64,000 nt of DNA from an uncultured Ignavibacteriales bacterium (GTDB lineage Bacteria; Bacteroidota; Ignavibacteria; Ignavibacteriales; Ignavibacteriaceae): positions 1 through 64,000 of the forward strand of contig CAIYTF010000082.1 of NCBI GenBank assembly GCA_903929035.1, read 5' to 3'. Under the pieces are notes generated by a model. It was given only the letters and a program-made list of their open reading frames with translations. It was not told the origin of the DNA and did no database searches. A program made the translations under genes and the position numbers. This document shows positions 35,166 through 44,210 of this stretch, piece by piece; position 1 is the stretch's first letter, and each line of letters starts with the position of its first letter.

Positions 35166-35239
35166 GGGGTCGTAGTTCAGTTGGTTAGAACGCCTGCCTG
35201 TCACGCAGGAGGTCGCGAGTTCGAGTCTCGTCGGCCCCG
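35166..35239 (+). tRNA. tRNA-Asp (GTC)
   Basis: 74 nt. Acceptor GGGGTCG/CGGCCCC with one G-T pair, discriminator G; anticodon stem CTGCC... with loop CTGTCAC, anticodon GTC; T-arm GCGAGTTCGAGTCTCGT. CCA not encoded. Confidence 0.96.
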
Positions 35240-35245
35240 CTTTGT

Positions 35246-35280
35246 AAAAGCCTGTAATTAAATAATTTACGGGCTTTTGT
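35246..35280 (+). terminator. Rho-independent terminator of tRNA-Asp
   Basis: Stem AAAAGCCTGTAAA / TTTACGGGCTTTT (one mismatch-type G-T pair) with an AT loop, ending in a TTTTGTGTTTTT tract, 6 bp after the tRNA. Confidence 0.85.
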
Positions 35281-35317
35281 GTTTTTAAAGGTATTCGCAG
35301 GGTAATAACTTTTGGTT

Positions 35318-35506
35318 CTATAACGGATAGCGTGGGTAATCAAATTGAAGTTTACCGGCAATAAAGTAAATCATATTAATGAAGTTGGTCATATCGCGAT
35401 AGCCTCCTGCCCTTCGTTTGGCAATTTGTGGATTTGAGTTTATTTTTCTCACATTCTGAATAAATAAAGCAATCTTTTTTTCAGTTTTGGGAAAAGAAAC
35501 AATAAT
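35318..35506 (-). pseudogene. Probable transposase C-terminal remnant
   Basis: An open minus-strand frame of about 62 codons without a start codon, absent from the ORF track. Reading it gives '...FPKTEKKIALFIQNVRKINS', then 'NPQIAKRRAGGYRDMTNFIN', 'MIYFIAGKL' and a TAG stop. A basic KRR-x-GGYRD segment followed by an F/I/L-rich helix at the extreme C-terminus is typical of DDE transposase tails. No terminal repeats or remaining body of a transposase are present. Its location behind a tRNA gene fits a decayed insertion. Family not assigned; the rest of 35281-35590 shows nothing else. Confidence 0.45.
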
Positions 35507-35590
35507 TTATTAGGTTTTGCGAAAATCTATGTAAAAAAGTTTGGCATAAAATTGGACACTTATTCAAAAGTTCTAATATGAATCGAATTA

Positions 35591-35953
35591 ATGAAAAATA
35601 TCCTCTTTTATAGCCCCGATTTAAATCTGTGCGCGAGTTTATTGATGTATTTTGGCGACAAATATTCTGTTACCACTACGACAAATCTTGACTCCATTGA
35701 GCCGATTGCTGAAACTCTCGTGCTTGATCTGCTTGTTATAGATGGCGAACCTGATGACAGGGTATTTGAATTGTGTAAAAAATTGCAAAATAAAAGACCT
35801 CACTTCAGGATAATTCTCACCTATGTTTACACGGCTAAATTTAAAGAACGGGAAGCAGACTTAAAGAACTATATCGAAGCGGTTTTTTATAAACCTATCG
35901 ATCTCTACGAGGTTGCCAGAAAAATCGAACGGATGATGTTTCAAGTTTTGTAA
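35591..35953 (+). CDS. Stand-alone response-regulator receiver-like protein
   Basis: 120 aa with the alternating beta-alpha pattern of a CheY-like receiver: 'KNILFYSPDLNLCASLLMYF', 'LVLDLLVIDGEPDDRVFELC' (candidate phospho-acceptor Asp in VIDG), 'FRIILTYVY' (T of the switch) and 'AVFYKPIDLYEVARKI' (conserved K-P). The N-terminal acidic pair (DD at the first loop) is replaced by S-P-D, so metal binding may be weakened. No output domain and no adjacent kinase. It may be a diguanylate-type adaptor or pseudo-receiver. Confidence 0.7.
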   Translation: MKNILFYSPDLNLCASLLMYFGDKYSVTTTTNLDSIEPIAETLVLDLLVIDGEPDDRVFELCKKLQNKRPHFRIILTYVYTAKFKEREADLKNYIEAVFYKPIDLYEVARKIERMMFQVL

Positions 35954-36002
35954 GGGCACGTTTACAACAAACTTTTTACATTCTTATGTAGAATCGTTCT
36001 CA

Positions 36003-36764
36003 TCAAATAAATTTCATATCCTTTAAAAACGGGAATTGCTTTCTTGTTTTAAGAACTTCGTTCAGGTCTATATCGCGAGTAAATATTCCTTGTTCATTAC
36101 TCGTTTCCAATAATACTTCTCCTCGCGGTGAAACAATTATACTATTACCGTTATATTCTTCATTAGGGTCTGTGCCTGTTCGATTAACCCCTATAAAATA
36201 ACATTGGTTTTCAATTGCTCTTGCCCTGCACAGAGTCTGCCAATGGGCTATTCTGGTGCTTGGCCAATTTGCTATGTTTACCATAAGTTCAACTCGTTCT
36301 TTAGCATATAAACGAAATAATTCAGGGAATCGCAAATCGTAGCAAATAGACAATCCGATATTGCATCCGAAATTATGAACAATGCTTAGTTTTTCGCCGG
36401 CACTATAATGAACATTTTCATTTGAATAGGAAAATGGATGTATTTTCCTATAGACATCGAAAAGAACACCGCCTGAATCGATATACAGCGCGCAGTTGTA
36501 GAATTTCCTTTTTTCTCCGGATACCATTCCCGCTATAATTGCAGTCCTGTATTTTTGAGCAAGTTTTGAAAAAAATATAACGGAATCACCGTTAAGGTTT
36601 TCTGTAGCCGAGCCGGAGTTCATTGTAAATCCGGTCAATGTCATTTCCGGAAAAATTAACAAATCACATTTTAGCGGATTATTGTTCAATAGTTGTTCTA
36701 TCTGCTGCTGGTTTTGTAATTTGTCTTCCCATACGGGGGCGTATTGAAAAATTCCTATTTTCAT
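36003..36764 (-). CDS. Nitrilase-superfamily amidohydrolase (omega-amidase-like)
   Basis: 253 aa. The E-K-C triad is visible: 'LLIFPEMTLTGF' (Glu), 'DVYRKIHPFSY' (Lys) and 'GLSICYDLRFPELFRLYA' (Cys). 'VNIANWPSTRIAHWQTLCRARAIENQCYFIGVNRTG' and 'GNSIIVSPRGEVL' are typical of the YafV/Nit2 branch, which hydrolyses alpha-ketoglutaramate or similar repaired metabolites. Length matches that branch. Divergently oriented from the helicase gene, sharing a 93-bp promoter region. Substrate not certain. Confidence 0.9.
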   Translation of the reverse strand: MKIGIFQYAPVWEDKLQNQQQIEQLLNNNPLKCDLLIFPEMTLTGFTMNSGSATENLNGDSVIFFSKLAQKYRTAIIAGMVSGEKRKFYNCALYIDSGGVLFDVYRKIHPFSYSNENVHYSAGEKLSIVHNFGCNIGLSICYDLRFPELFRLYAKERVELMVNIANWPSTRIAHWQTLCRARAIENQCYFIGVNRTGTDPNEEYNGNSIIVSPRGEVLLETSNEQGIFTRDIDLNEVLKTRKQFPFLKDMKFI

Positions 36765-36857
36765 TCTAAATATTCCGTGTATTCCGATAAGTTGAAGAAT
36801 GAAAAATAACTATATTAGCAGAAACAAAAGAGAAATATTTTGACAGGAAAAACTTCA

Positions 36858-38369
36858 ATGCTTTCAGCGGGATTAACCGAATCCCAAAGAGCAGTAATGA
36901 CGCGGCTGCATCGGTTCTTTAATTCTTCCGATAATTGTTTTATTATGAAAGGATACGCTGGAACCGGTAAAACATTTCTAATATCGCACCTTACCGCGTA
37001 TCTTGAAAGAAAAGAAATTCCATTTATTTTGGCAGCTCCAACAGGCCGTGCTGCACGTATGCTTTCACAAAAGACTAATCAGCCTTCCGTTACAATACAT
37101 TCCCTTATTTATGCCGGTGCTGATGAAACTATTAGCAGCCCCAAAGATATAGAACAAACAGTATTAAATTTTCAGATGAAAAAAGCACAGACTCCTTCGG
37201 AAACTGTCTTTATCATTGATGAAGCCTCTATGGTTGCTGATACCGGAGGAAGCAGCGGGTTCCTCAATTTTGGGACAGGCAGACTGCTATGCGATTTATT
37301 AGATTACTGCGGATTAAACTATAAAGCTGCAGGTAAAAGATCAAAGCGAAAAATTATTTTTGTAGGCGATCCTGCCCAGCTGCCCCCAATCAATCAAAGT
37401 AATTCTCCCGCGCTTTCAAAAGATTATCTAATGAGTGAATTTGAATTGCCGGCTGAAGAGGCGCAGCTCACGGAAGTAATAAGGCAGGACGCTAATAGCG
37501 GTATTTTGAATTTTGCCACTGATATCCGAGATGCCCTGCAAGAGGATGGTTTTCAATTCCCTCTTTATAAGTTGAGTCCGCAGTCACGGTTAATTAAAAA
37601 AGAAAATTTTATCGGGGAGTGGATTAAAGTTGCTTTAAAAAATCTTGATGAAACAGCGGTAATCACGTGGACAAACGAACTCGCGCTTTATTATAACAGG
37701 GCAGTCCGCCATCATATATTCAAAACAAAAAATGATGCTCCGAGAAAAGGTGACCGTATTCTTGTTGTGAACAACAATCAGCATTATAAATTTCTAAATG
37801 GGGATATAATCGAAATAAAAGAGATTTCTTCCGATAGAGATGTCCGGCAAGTGAAAAACTCATATACCGGTGAAGAGGTAATGCTGGCATTTCGTGATGT
37901 AGTAGTGCAATGGCGCGATGAAGAATCTGAATTGAATGAACGGTATTGCAAGATTTTAGAAAATATGCTGGATTCTAAAAAGAGCGGACTTTCCCGCGAA
38001 GAATATACAGCACTGCGGATATTGTCTTTGGAACAAGCAGGTATTAAACTAAAACGTTATAGCGCGAAAAATTCTCAAAAGATGCTTGACCAAAAAAAAG
38101 CAGTCGATGAAGCATTGAAAGAGAGCGAGTTTCATAACGCGCTGCAAGTAAAATACGGCTACGCGCTTACCTGCCATAAGGCGCAAGGCGGCGAATGGCA
38201 AAATGTATTTCTTGATTTCTCCACTTTTGGTTCGCGAAATACCGAGGACTATCTGCGGTGGGCATACACCGCGGTTACAAGGGGGAAAGAAACATTGTAT
38301 GCAATTAATATCCCAACAGCGGAGACAGGCATTGGTTCAGCGGGATTCAGATATGAAACCGTTGAATAA
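36858..38369 (+). CDS. RecD/Dda-like superfamily 1 DNA helicase
   Basis: 503 aa from ATG 36858, preceded by AGGAAA at a good distance; the track's TTG at 36840 lacks an SD. Walker A 'GYAGTGKTFLI', motif Ia 'AAPTGRAARMLS', Walker B 'VFIIDEASMVAD' and motif III 'IIFVGDPAQLPPI' are all clear. The C-terminal UvrD_C_2 segment 'YGYALTCHKAQGGEWQNVFLDFS' with 'YLRWAYTAVTRGKETL' gives motifs V and VI. A 5'-3' helicase of the Dda/RecD2 type used in repair or fork restart. Followed by a strong terminator. Monocistronic. Confidence 0.93.
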   Translation: MLSAGLTESQRAVMTRLHRFFNSSDNCFIMKGYAGTGKTFLISHLTAYLERKEIPFILAAPTGRAARMLSQKTNQPSVTIHSLIYAGADETISSPKDIEQTVLNFQMKKAQTPSETVFIIDEASMVADTGGSSGFLNFGTGRLLCDLLDYCGLNYKAAGKRSKRKIIFVGDPAQLPPINQSNSPALSKDYLMSEFELPAEEAQLTEVIRQDANSGILNFATDIRDALQEDGFQFPLYKLSPQSRLIKKENFIGEWIKVALKNLDETAVITWTNELALYYNRAVRHHIFKTKNDAPRKGDRILVVNNNQHYKFLNGDIIEIKEISSDRDVRQVKNSYTGEEVMLAFRDVVVQWRDEESELNERYCKILENMLDSKKSGLSREEYTALRILSLEQAGIKLKRYSAKNSQKMLDQKKAVDEALKESEFHNALQVKYGYALTCHKAQGGEWQNVFLDFSTFGSRNTEDYLRWAYTAVTRGKETLYAINIPTAETGIGSAGFRYETVE

Positions 38370-38402
38370 AGCCAACGGCAAACCGGATTTGTTAAATTCA
38401 AG

Positions 38403-38432
38403 AGCCGACAGTACAGCACTGTCGGCTTTTTT
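38403..38432 (+). terminator. Rho-independent terminator of the helicase gene
   Basis: AGCCGACAGT...ACTGTCGGCT, a 10-bp perfect stem with a 4-nt loop and six T residues, 33 bp after the stop. Confidence 0.92.
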
Positions 38433-38516
38433 GTCACATCAATTTCTGTTATGCTTTTATCCAATCGCTAAAATTTATAATAATCCTCCTTAAACGATTT
38501 GCGGAAATTTGACCTT

Positions 38517-38741
38517 TTAGTATTTTTCAATGAAAGTAACATTCTGAAAAGCGGAAGTATCTTCATCTTCCATATCACTTAAAGCCCTCTGCAATGAAAA
38601 ATCGTTCATTCTGCAAAGTTCAGCCCTGGTTTTTTCCTCAACATTCTTCATTTGGAGATAATCTATGTAATGCATAATCTCCTCTTGAAAATGTTCGGGA
38701 AGCACGTTTATTTTTTTTATTATTAGGTCTTGATTAAACAT
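38517..38741 (-). CDS. DUF2281-like small protein (antitoxin-type, orphan)
   Basis: 74 aa. 'KINVLPEHFQEEIMHYIDYLQMK' matches the DUF2281 N-terminal pattern (L-P-x-x-x-x-x-E-V-x-x-F-I-E-x-L). DUF2281 proteins are often VapB-like antitoxins beside PIN toxins. The C-terminus 'SLQRALSDMEDEDTSAFQNV...EKY' resembles the toxin-binding tail. No toxin gene lies on either side, so it is an orphan or has another role. Confidence 0.65.
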   Translation of the reverse strand: MFNQDLIIKKINVLPEHFQEEIMHYIDYLQMKNVEEKTRAELCRMNDFSLQRALSDMEDEDTSAFQNVTFIEKY

Positions 38742-38875
38742 AGTATTCCATAGAAAAAATTTACCCGTAAAATAAATAAAAAATCAGATACCGCCAATAT
38801 TTAAAAAGCGGCAAAATGAACTATAGCCAGACTTCGCGTAACACGCGTAAATAATATTTAACATATTAAATAAAA

Positions 38876-38983
38876 TGTAACTACTCAGCCACTTACAAAA
38901 GTGTAGAAATTCGTGCTGAAGGAATTGACCTGTTAATAACAGAAAAATTCATGTCAGTTAAGAAATTGATATTAATGAAGTGA
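38876..38983 (+). pseudogene. Relic of a T9SS cargo protein (internally deleted C-terminus)
   Basis: An in-frame stretch reads 'CNYSATYKSVEIRAEGIDLL' then 'ITEKFMSVKKLILMK' and a stop. It matches two separate parts of the intact protein at 51244-52899: 'SATYPVEVQAEGIDLLI' and the extreme C-terminus 'HTEKFKSVKKLLLMK'. The intervening ~120 residues, including the NYPNPFNP sorting region, are missing, and nothing upstream is coding. The nucleotide similarity extends ~17 bp past the stop (GAGTGCCAAGCGAAGCTT). The remaining part of the 38742-39140 gap holds only this relic, a short CCAAGCGAAGCTTGG hairpin and the ahcY terminator. Confidence 0.75.
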
Positions 38984-39090
38984 GTGCCAAGCGAAGCTTG
39001 GACATTACTAATTGGGTGCGGCGGGAGAGTTGCGACTTCCGCCAAGTCCCATTCTCATACCAAACTTATAACAAGATAATCATAAAACAA

Positions 39091-39116
39091 AAAGCCCGGC
39101 ATTGTTGTCGGGCTTT
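39091..39116 (-). terminator. Rho-independent terminator of ahcY
   Basis: On the minus strand AAAGCCCGAC...GCCGGGCTTT folds into a stable stem and is followed by TTGTTTTATG, 24 bp after the ahcY stop. Confidence 0.88.
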
Positions 39117-39140
39117 GAATTATTTTTCTGAAACGAAAAA

Positions 39141-40469
39141 TCAATATCGATAGTATTCCGGTTTGTATGGTCCATCAACCGTAACACCGATATAGTCGGC
39201 TTGTTCTTTGCTTAATACATCAAGTTCAGCATTGAGTTTGCCAAGATGCAGCCGTGCCACTTCTTCATCAAGTTTTTTGGGAAGTGTATAAACCTTGTTC
39301 TCATACTTTTCAGAATTTGCCCAAAGTTCCAACTGTGCCAATACTTGATTTGTGAACGAGTTTGACATAACAAAAGAAGGATGACCCATCGCGCAGCCAA
39401 GATTTACCAAGCGGCCTTCGGCAAGCACGATAATGTCTTTACCATTGATAGTGTATTTATCAACCTGCGGTTTGATAACTTCTTTAGTATGTCCGTAGTT
39501 TTCGTTTAACCACGCCATATCTATCTCATTATCAAAGTGACCAATATTGCAGACAACCGTGTTGTGTTTCATCGCGAGGAAATGTTCCGCTCCGACAATT
39601 TTAGTGTTTCCGGTTGCTGTAACTACAATATCGCATTCGGGAATAGCATTGATAAGTTTTTTGACTTCATAAGCTTCCATCGAAGCCTGAAGCGCGCAAA
39701 TCGGGTCAACCTCGGTAACTAATACGCGAACACCCGCGTGGCGCAACGATTCCGATGATCCTTTTCCGACATCACCATAACCACAGACAACGGCAACTTT
39801 TCCTGCCATCATTAAATCGGTTGCCCTGCGAAGCGCATCAACTAATGATTCGCGGCAGCCATATTTATTGTCAAACTTCGATTTCGTGACCGAATCATTC
39901 ACGTTAAACGCGGGAACCGGCAGAGTTCCTTTTGTAACTCGTTCATACAAACGATGCACGCCGGTAGTGGTTTCTTCCGATAAACCGCGAATTCCTTTTA
40001 CGAGTTCAGGATATTTATCCAGTACCATATTAGTTAAATCACCGCCGTCATCAAGAATCATATTAAGCTGTTTATTGTCTTCACCAAAGAACAATGTCTG
40101 CTCGATACACCAGTCAGCCTCTTCCAATGTTTCGCCTTTCCAAGCATAGACAGGAACACCTGCCGCTGCAATTGCCGCCGCCGCGTGGTCTTGCGTGGAA
40201 AAAATGTTGCACGATGACCATTGCACTTCCGCGCCAAGCTCAACTAATGTTTCAATCAACACCGCGGTTTGAATTGTCATATGCAGGCAGCCGGCAATAC
40301 GCGCGCCTTTTAAAGGTTTGCTCGCGCTTAATCTTTTACGCAGAGTCATTAAACCCGGCATTTCTTCTTCTGCCAGCCGAATTTCTTTTCTTCCCCATTC
40401 CGAAAGGGAAATATCTTTCACTTTATAAGGAAGTTTTTTTTCAGCCTTATTTAATACGTTAACACTCAT
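39141..40469 (-). CDS. ahcY: Adenosylhomocysteinase
   Basis: 442 aa. NAD-binding loop '[22 protein letters not shown]', substrate motifs '[16 protein letters not shown]', 'DDGGDLTN' and '[26 protein letters not shown]', and the C-terminal 'YKPEYYRY' that closes the NAD site of the neighbouring subunit. It hydrolyses S-adenosylhomocysteine to adenosine and homocysteine. It lies 20 bp after metK on the same strand, so SAM synthesis and SAH removal are co-expressed. Confidence 0.98.
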   Translation of the reverse strand: MSVNVLNKAEKKLPYKVKDISLSEWGRKEIRLAEEEMPGLMTLRKRLSASKPLKGARIAGCLHMTIQTAVLIETLVELGAEVQWSSCNIFSTQDHAAAAIAAAGVPVYAWKGETLEEADWCIEQTLFFGEDNKQLNMILDDGGDLTNMVLDKYPELVKGIRGLSEETTTGVHRLYERVTKGTLPVPAFNVNDSVTKSKFDNKYGCRESLVDALRRATDLMMAGKVAVVCGYGDVGKGSSESLRHAGVRVLVTEVDPICALQASMEAYEVKKLINAIPECDIVVTATGNTKIVGAEHFLAMKHNTVVCNIGHFDNEIDMAWLNENYGHTKEVIKPQVDKYTINGKDIIVLAEGRLVNLGCAMGHPSFVMSNSFTNQVLAQLELWANSEKYENKVYTLPKKLDEEVARLHLGKLNAELDVLSKEQADYIGVTVDGPYKPEYYRY

Positions 40470-40489
40470 TTTTATACCTTACCTTTTAA

Positions 40490-41641
40490 TCATTTTTTTA
40501 AATACTTGGAGAACACGGTGACGAGGTCAAATTGTTCCCAAGTAAAATCTTTATCATTTCTTCCGAAATGACCATAAGCGGCTGTCTTCCTGTAAATAGG
40601 ACGGCGAAGCTGCAATCTTTCAATAATTCCAGCAGGTGTTAAATCCACTTCTTTCATTACCATCGCGGAAAGGTCGGCATCACTGATAGCACCGCTGCCT
40701 TTGGTATCAATAAATATTGAAACAGGTTTTGCAACGCCAATTGCATAAGCAAGCTGCACTAAACATTCTTTCGCGAGCTTTGCCTTCACTATATTTTTCG
40801 CGATATGACGGGCTGCATAAGCCGCGCTTCTATCAACCTTTGATGGGTCTTTACCGGAGAACGCACCGCCGCCGTGAGGAGCCCATCCGCCGTAAGTATC
40901 AACAATAATTTTTCTGCCTGTCAAACCCGTGTCGCCGTGAGGTCCGCCGATTTCAAATCTTCCCGTCGGGTTAACGTGATAAGTGGTTTTCTTCAGCAAA
41001 TTTTCGGGGATGACTGCCTTGATAACGTGTTTAATAACATCATCTTTAATTTTCTTTTGCGAAACACTTGGATCGTGCTGTGTAGAGATAACCACTGTAT
41101 CCACCCGGATAGGTTTGTGATTATCATCGTATTCGATTGTAACCTGCGATTTCGCGTCAGGACGTAAATAAGGCATTAACTTGGGTTGTTTCTTGCGGAT
41201 GTCGGCAAGTTTTTTCATCAGTTTATGAGCGAACATAATCGGCATAGGCATAAGCTCAGCTGTTTGGTCGCAGGCATAACCAAACATAAGCCCCTGATCT
41301 CCGGCACCGCCGGTATCAACACCCATAGCAATATCCCGGGACTGTGAATGAATTAAATTCAATACCCCGCAAGACTCAGCTTCAAATTTATATTCAGCTT
41401 TAGTATATCCGATATCTTTTATGGCTTGGCGGGCTACCTCTTGATAATCAACTTCAATACCTTTTTTATGAGTGATTTCGCCGCCGATCACCACGGTACC
41501 GGTTGTAACAAATGATTCGCAGGCAACTCTCGCGTCGGGGTCCTGCGCGAGTATTGCATCAAGTATGCTATCTGAAATTGCATCGCAAACTTTGTCAGGA
41601 TGTCCTTCTGATACAGATTCTGATGTGAATAAGTAAGACAT
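40490..41641 (-). CDS. metK: S-adenosylmethionine synthase
   Basis: 383 aa. '[20 protein letters not shown]', '[12 protein letters not shown]' and '[34 protein letters not shown]' are the MetK signatures (ATP, Mg/K and active-site loops). Family length is normal. No SAM riboswitch fits in the 28-bp gap to the upstream nucleotidyltransferase gene, so the gene is likely part of a longer minus-strand transcript. Confidence 0.98.
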   Translation of the reverse strand: MSYLFTSESVSEGHPDKVCDAISDSILDAILAQDPDARVACESFVTTGTVVIGGEITHKKGIEVDYQEVARQAIKDIGYTKAEYKFEAESCGVLNLIHSQSRDIAMGVDTGGAGDQGLMFGYACDQTAELMPMPIMFAHKLMKKLADIRKKQPKLMPYLRPDAKSQVTIEYDDNHKPIRVDTVVISTQHDPSVSQKKIKDDVIKHVIKAVIPENLLKKTTYHVNPTGRFEIGGPHGDTGLTGRKIIVDTYGGWAPHGGGAFSGKDPSKVDRSAAYAARHIAKNIVKAKLAKECLVQLAYAIGVAKPVSIFIDTKGSGAISDADLSAMVMKEVDLTPAGIIERLQLRRPIYRKTAAYGHFGRNDKDFTWEQFDLVTVFSKYLKK

Positions 41642-41669
41642 AGTTTCTTTCTTTTTTTTTAGTTATGAA

Positions 41670-42647
41670 TTAGTAAAATTTAATTTCCGTAGAATCGCCT
41701 GAATTCAGCTGTTTGAATGAGCCGATGATTTCAGAGTTTCTGCCAATAAGGGAATCCGTCAATAAGGAGCAGTGTATTTTAGCATCATCGCCAATAATCG
41801 AATTACGAAGTATGGAATCTTTAATCTCAACATTTTCACCAATTGTTGCATAAGGACCTATTACCGAATTAGAAATTTTCGCACTGTCAGGAATATATAC
41901 CGGCGGGATAATAATTGCAGAGTCTGTAGATGTATAACTGCCTCCTCGGGAAAGCAAGAAACTATTAGTCGCGAGAAGTGTTTCAGGTTTACCGCAGTCA
42001 TACCATCCTTCAATTGGATAGGCTGTAACTTTTTCACCGGCATCAATCAATAGCTGCAGTGCATCTGTTAATTGCAATTCGCCTTTTGTCCGAATATCTT
42101 CGTTAACAAGTTTTTCGAGACACTCGGTAAATAAATTTTTGTTAGTAATATAATAAAGCCCGACTAAAGCAAGATTTGAAACAGGCTCGCGCGGTTTTTC
42201 AATTAATTTTTCGATAAAACCATCACGTAATATAGCCACGCCAAAACGGCGCGGATCATCAACTTTCTTAACACCTAATGATGTATGCTTCTGCCGAAAC
42301 AGTTCTTTTAAATTTGCATCAAAAATTGTATCCCCAAGAATGATGAACAGTTCATCATCATCGAAAGTGGGGATAGCTGTATAAATAGCGTGTCCTAATC
42401 CTTGAGCAGTAACCTGCTCAACATAATCGGCAGTGATATTCGGATATGTAGTATCAACATAATCCCGCACCATCTCACCGAGATGTCCAAGAACGAATGT
42501 AAATTTTGTAACACCGGCATCAACAACTTTATCGATAATATGCCCTAAAATGGGCTTACCGCCGACATTTAAAAGAACTTTCGGCGTTGTGTGCGTGTGT
42601 GGTTTTAATCTGCTGCCAATTCCGGCAACGGGGATAATAGCTCTCAT
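41670..42647 (-). CDS. Sugar-phosphate nucleotidyltransferase with left-handed beta-helix tail
   Basis: 325 aa. N-terminal nucleotidyltransferase motif 'IIPVAGIGSRLKPHTHTTPK', 'IILGDTIFD' (metal Asp), 'LIEKP' and 'YPIEGWYDCGKPETLL', as in RmlA/GalU-like long forms. The C-terminal ~75 residues contain hexapeptide repeats ('AKISNSVIGPYATIGENVEIKDSILRNSIIGDDAKIHCS'). It makes an NDP-sugar, most likely dTDP- or UDP-glucose class. Sits just upstream of metK, possibly in the same transcript. Exact substrate cannot be fixed. Confidence 0.87.
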   Translation of the reverse strand: MRAIIPVAGIGSRLKPHTHTTPKVLLNVGGKPILGHIIDKVVDAGVTKFTFVLGHLGEMVRDYVDTTYPNITADYVEQVTAQGLGHAIYTAIPTFDDDELFIILGDTIFDANLKELFRQKHTSLGVKKVDDPRRFGVAILRDGFIEKLIEKPREPVSNLALVGLYYITNKNLFTECLEKLVNEDIRTKGELQLTDALQLLIDAGEKVTAYPIEGWYDCGKPETLLATNSFLLSRGGSYTSTDSAIIIPPVYIPDSAKISNSVIGPYATIGENVEIKDSILRNSIIGDDAKIHCSLLTDSLIGRNSEIIGSFKQLNSGDSTEIKFY

Positions 42648-42723
42648 AATTCCTAATTATTTTTGACAATATAAATTAGGCAAATTCCCTGCAAATAACA
42701 ATAACACGTCAAATAAATTATAG

Positions 42724-42747
42724 TTGACACGTGACTTGTCACGTCTC
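42724..42747. repeat. ACGTGAC/GTCACGT hairpin
   Basis: TGACACGTGACTTGTCACGTC is a near-perfect palindrome between the pyk 3' end and the nucleotidyltransferase start. It has no U-tract. It could be an operator for the downstream gene or a dispersed repeat; it cannot be decided from one copy. Confidence 0.45.
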
Positions 42748-42753
42748 AATAAA

Positions 42754-44193
42754 TCACACTTCCTCAAATTTCATCCAGTTCAATCGGCTCTTTTCAGAAT
42801 ACGGCGCACCTGCAGTAAAGAGAACTAAATCACCTTTTTTAACGTGCCCGGATTCTAAGATAAGTTTTTTTATACCTTCAATGGCAAATCCGTCTTTCTT
42901 AATCTCGTGATGAAACAAAGAGGTAACACCCCATTTGAGGCACAACGAATTTATAGTATCGAAACTATCCGAGATAGCAATAATGCGGGCTTTTGGCCTA
43001 AATTTAGAAAGTCTTCTTGCAGTCCGTCCTTCGTGAGTCAATACAACCACTGCCACTGCTTTCGTTTGGTCACTTATTGAGCAAATAGCGTGATTGGTTG
43101 CATCGAACAAATTTTCTTCCGTTGAATTGGGAATAACAAACTCAATCTGACGTTTAGTCTGCAGGTTGCTCTCTGCTTTCAGCAAAATATTATTCATCAC
43201 TTCCACTGCTTTATGCGGAAACTTGCCAACTGATGTCTCACCGCTCAACATAACAACATCAGTGCCATCCCATACAGCATTCGCTACATCAGAAGCTTCT
43301 GCTCTCGTGGGTATAGGATTTGTTATCATAGACTCCAGCATCTGTGTCGCGGTAATAACAAGCTTGCCGACAGCGTTGCATTTCTTTATTATCATTTTTT
43401 GAATGATAGGAACATCCTCGGGATTCATCTCAACACCAAGGTCTCCCCGCGCCACCATAATCCCATCTGCCGCTGAAAGAATTTCATCGAAATTATCTAC
43501 TGCTTCTTTCTTTTCGATTTTTGCAATTACCGGTTTCTGATAACCCCGCTCGTTCATCCAGGCTTTCAAGTCAATTATATCCTTTGCCTGCCGCACGAAA
43601 GAAAGCGCGACATAATCAATCCGGTGTTTAAGCGCGAAACTCAAATCGTTCAAATCCTTTTCAGTCACGGATGGAGTTGATAGATTCATTCCCGGAAGAT
43701 TCATTCCTTTCTTGGGTTTTACTATGCCGCCATTTTCAATTTCACAAATAACCGAACGTTCTGTTTTAGAAATAATTCGCAACCGCAATAATCCGTCATC
43801 AATTAAAATTATCTCGCCAATTTTGGCATCCCGCGGAAGGGGGGAATAAGATGTCGATACAACATTCTTATTGCCTAAAATTTTATCAATTGTTATTTCA
43901 ATTTTATCACCGGTGAAAATTTCAAACTGAGGCTGTTCTAATTCGCCAATTCTAATTTTAGGTCCCTGCAAATCTAATAGAATAGCAAGCGGTGCGCTTG
44001 CCAGTTTACAGGACTGATTAATAGTAGTAAAAAGTTCTTCATAAAAGTCATAATTACCGTGAGAAAAATTAAGCCGCACACCGTCAATTCCCACCTTAAT
44101 CAACTTGATAATTGCCTCTTTGGATGAGGTTGCCGGTCCCAGTGTACCAAGTATTTTTGTTTTCGCGAATTTCTCATTGCTCTCGTGTATCAT
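42754..44193 (-). CDS. pyk: Pyruvate kinase
   Basis: 479 aa. 'TKILGTLGPATSSKEAI', 'GVRLNFSHGNYDFYEEL', 'LDLQGPKIRIGEL', the catalytic 'PVIAKIEKKEAVDNFDEIL', 'DGIMVARGDLGVEM' and 'ITATQMLESMITNPIPTRAEASDVANAVWDGTDVVMLSGETSVGKFP' are all present. It converts PEP and ADP to pyruvate and ATP in the last step of glycolysis. Located between a sugar-nucleotide gene and a LonC-type protease gene, 17 bp after the latter. Confidence 0.98.
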   Translation of the reverse strand: MIHESNEKFAKTKILGTLGPATSSKEAIIKLIKVGIDGVRLNFSHGNYDFYEELFTTINQSCKLASAPLAILLDLQGPKIRIGELEQPQFEIFTGDKIEITIDKILGNKNVVSTSYSPLPRDAKIGEIILIDDGLLRLRIISKTERSVICEIENGGIVKPKKGMNLPGMNLSTPSVTEKDLNDLSFALKHRIDYVALSFVRQAKDIIDLKAWMNERGYQKPVIAKIEKKEAVDNFDEILSAADGIMVARGDLGVEMNPEDVPIIQKMIIKKCNAVGKLVITATQMLESMITNPIPTRAEASDVANAVWDGTDVVMLSGETSVGKFPHKAVEVMNNILLKAESNLQTKRQIEFVIPNSTEENLFDATNHAICSISDQTKAVAVVVLTHEGRTARRLSKFRPKARIIAISDSFDTINSLCLKWGVTSLFHHEIKKDGFAIEGIKKLILESGHVKKGDLVLFTAGAPYSEKSRLNWMKFEEV

Positions 44194-44210
44194 TATAATT
44201 TGCCTTTCAA

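Noticed and set aside
40490-41669. SAM riboswitch upstream of metK
   Set aside because: The gap to the upstream gene is only 28 bp and contains no aptamer motifs.
42724-42747. Terminator for pyk
   Set aside because: The palindrome lacks a following U-tract on either strand.
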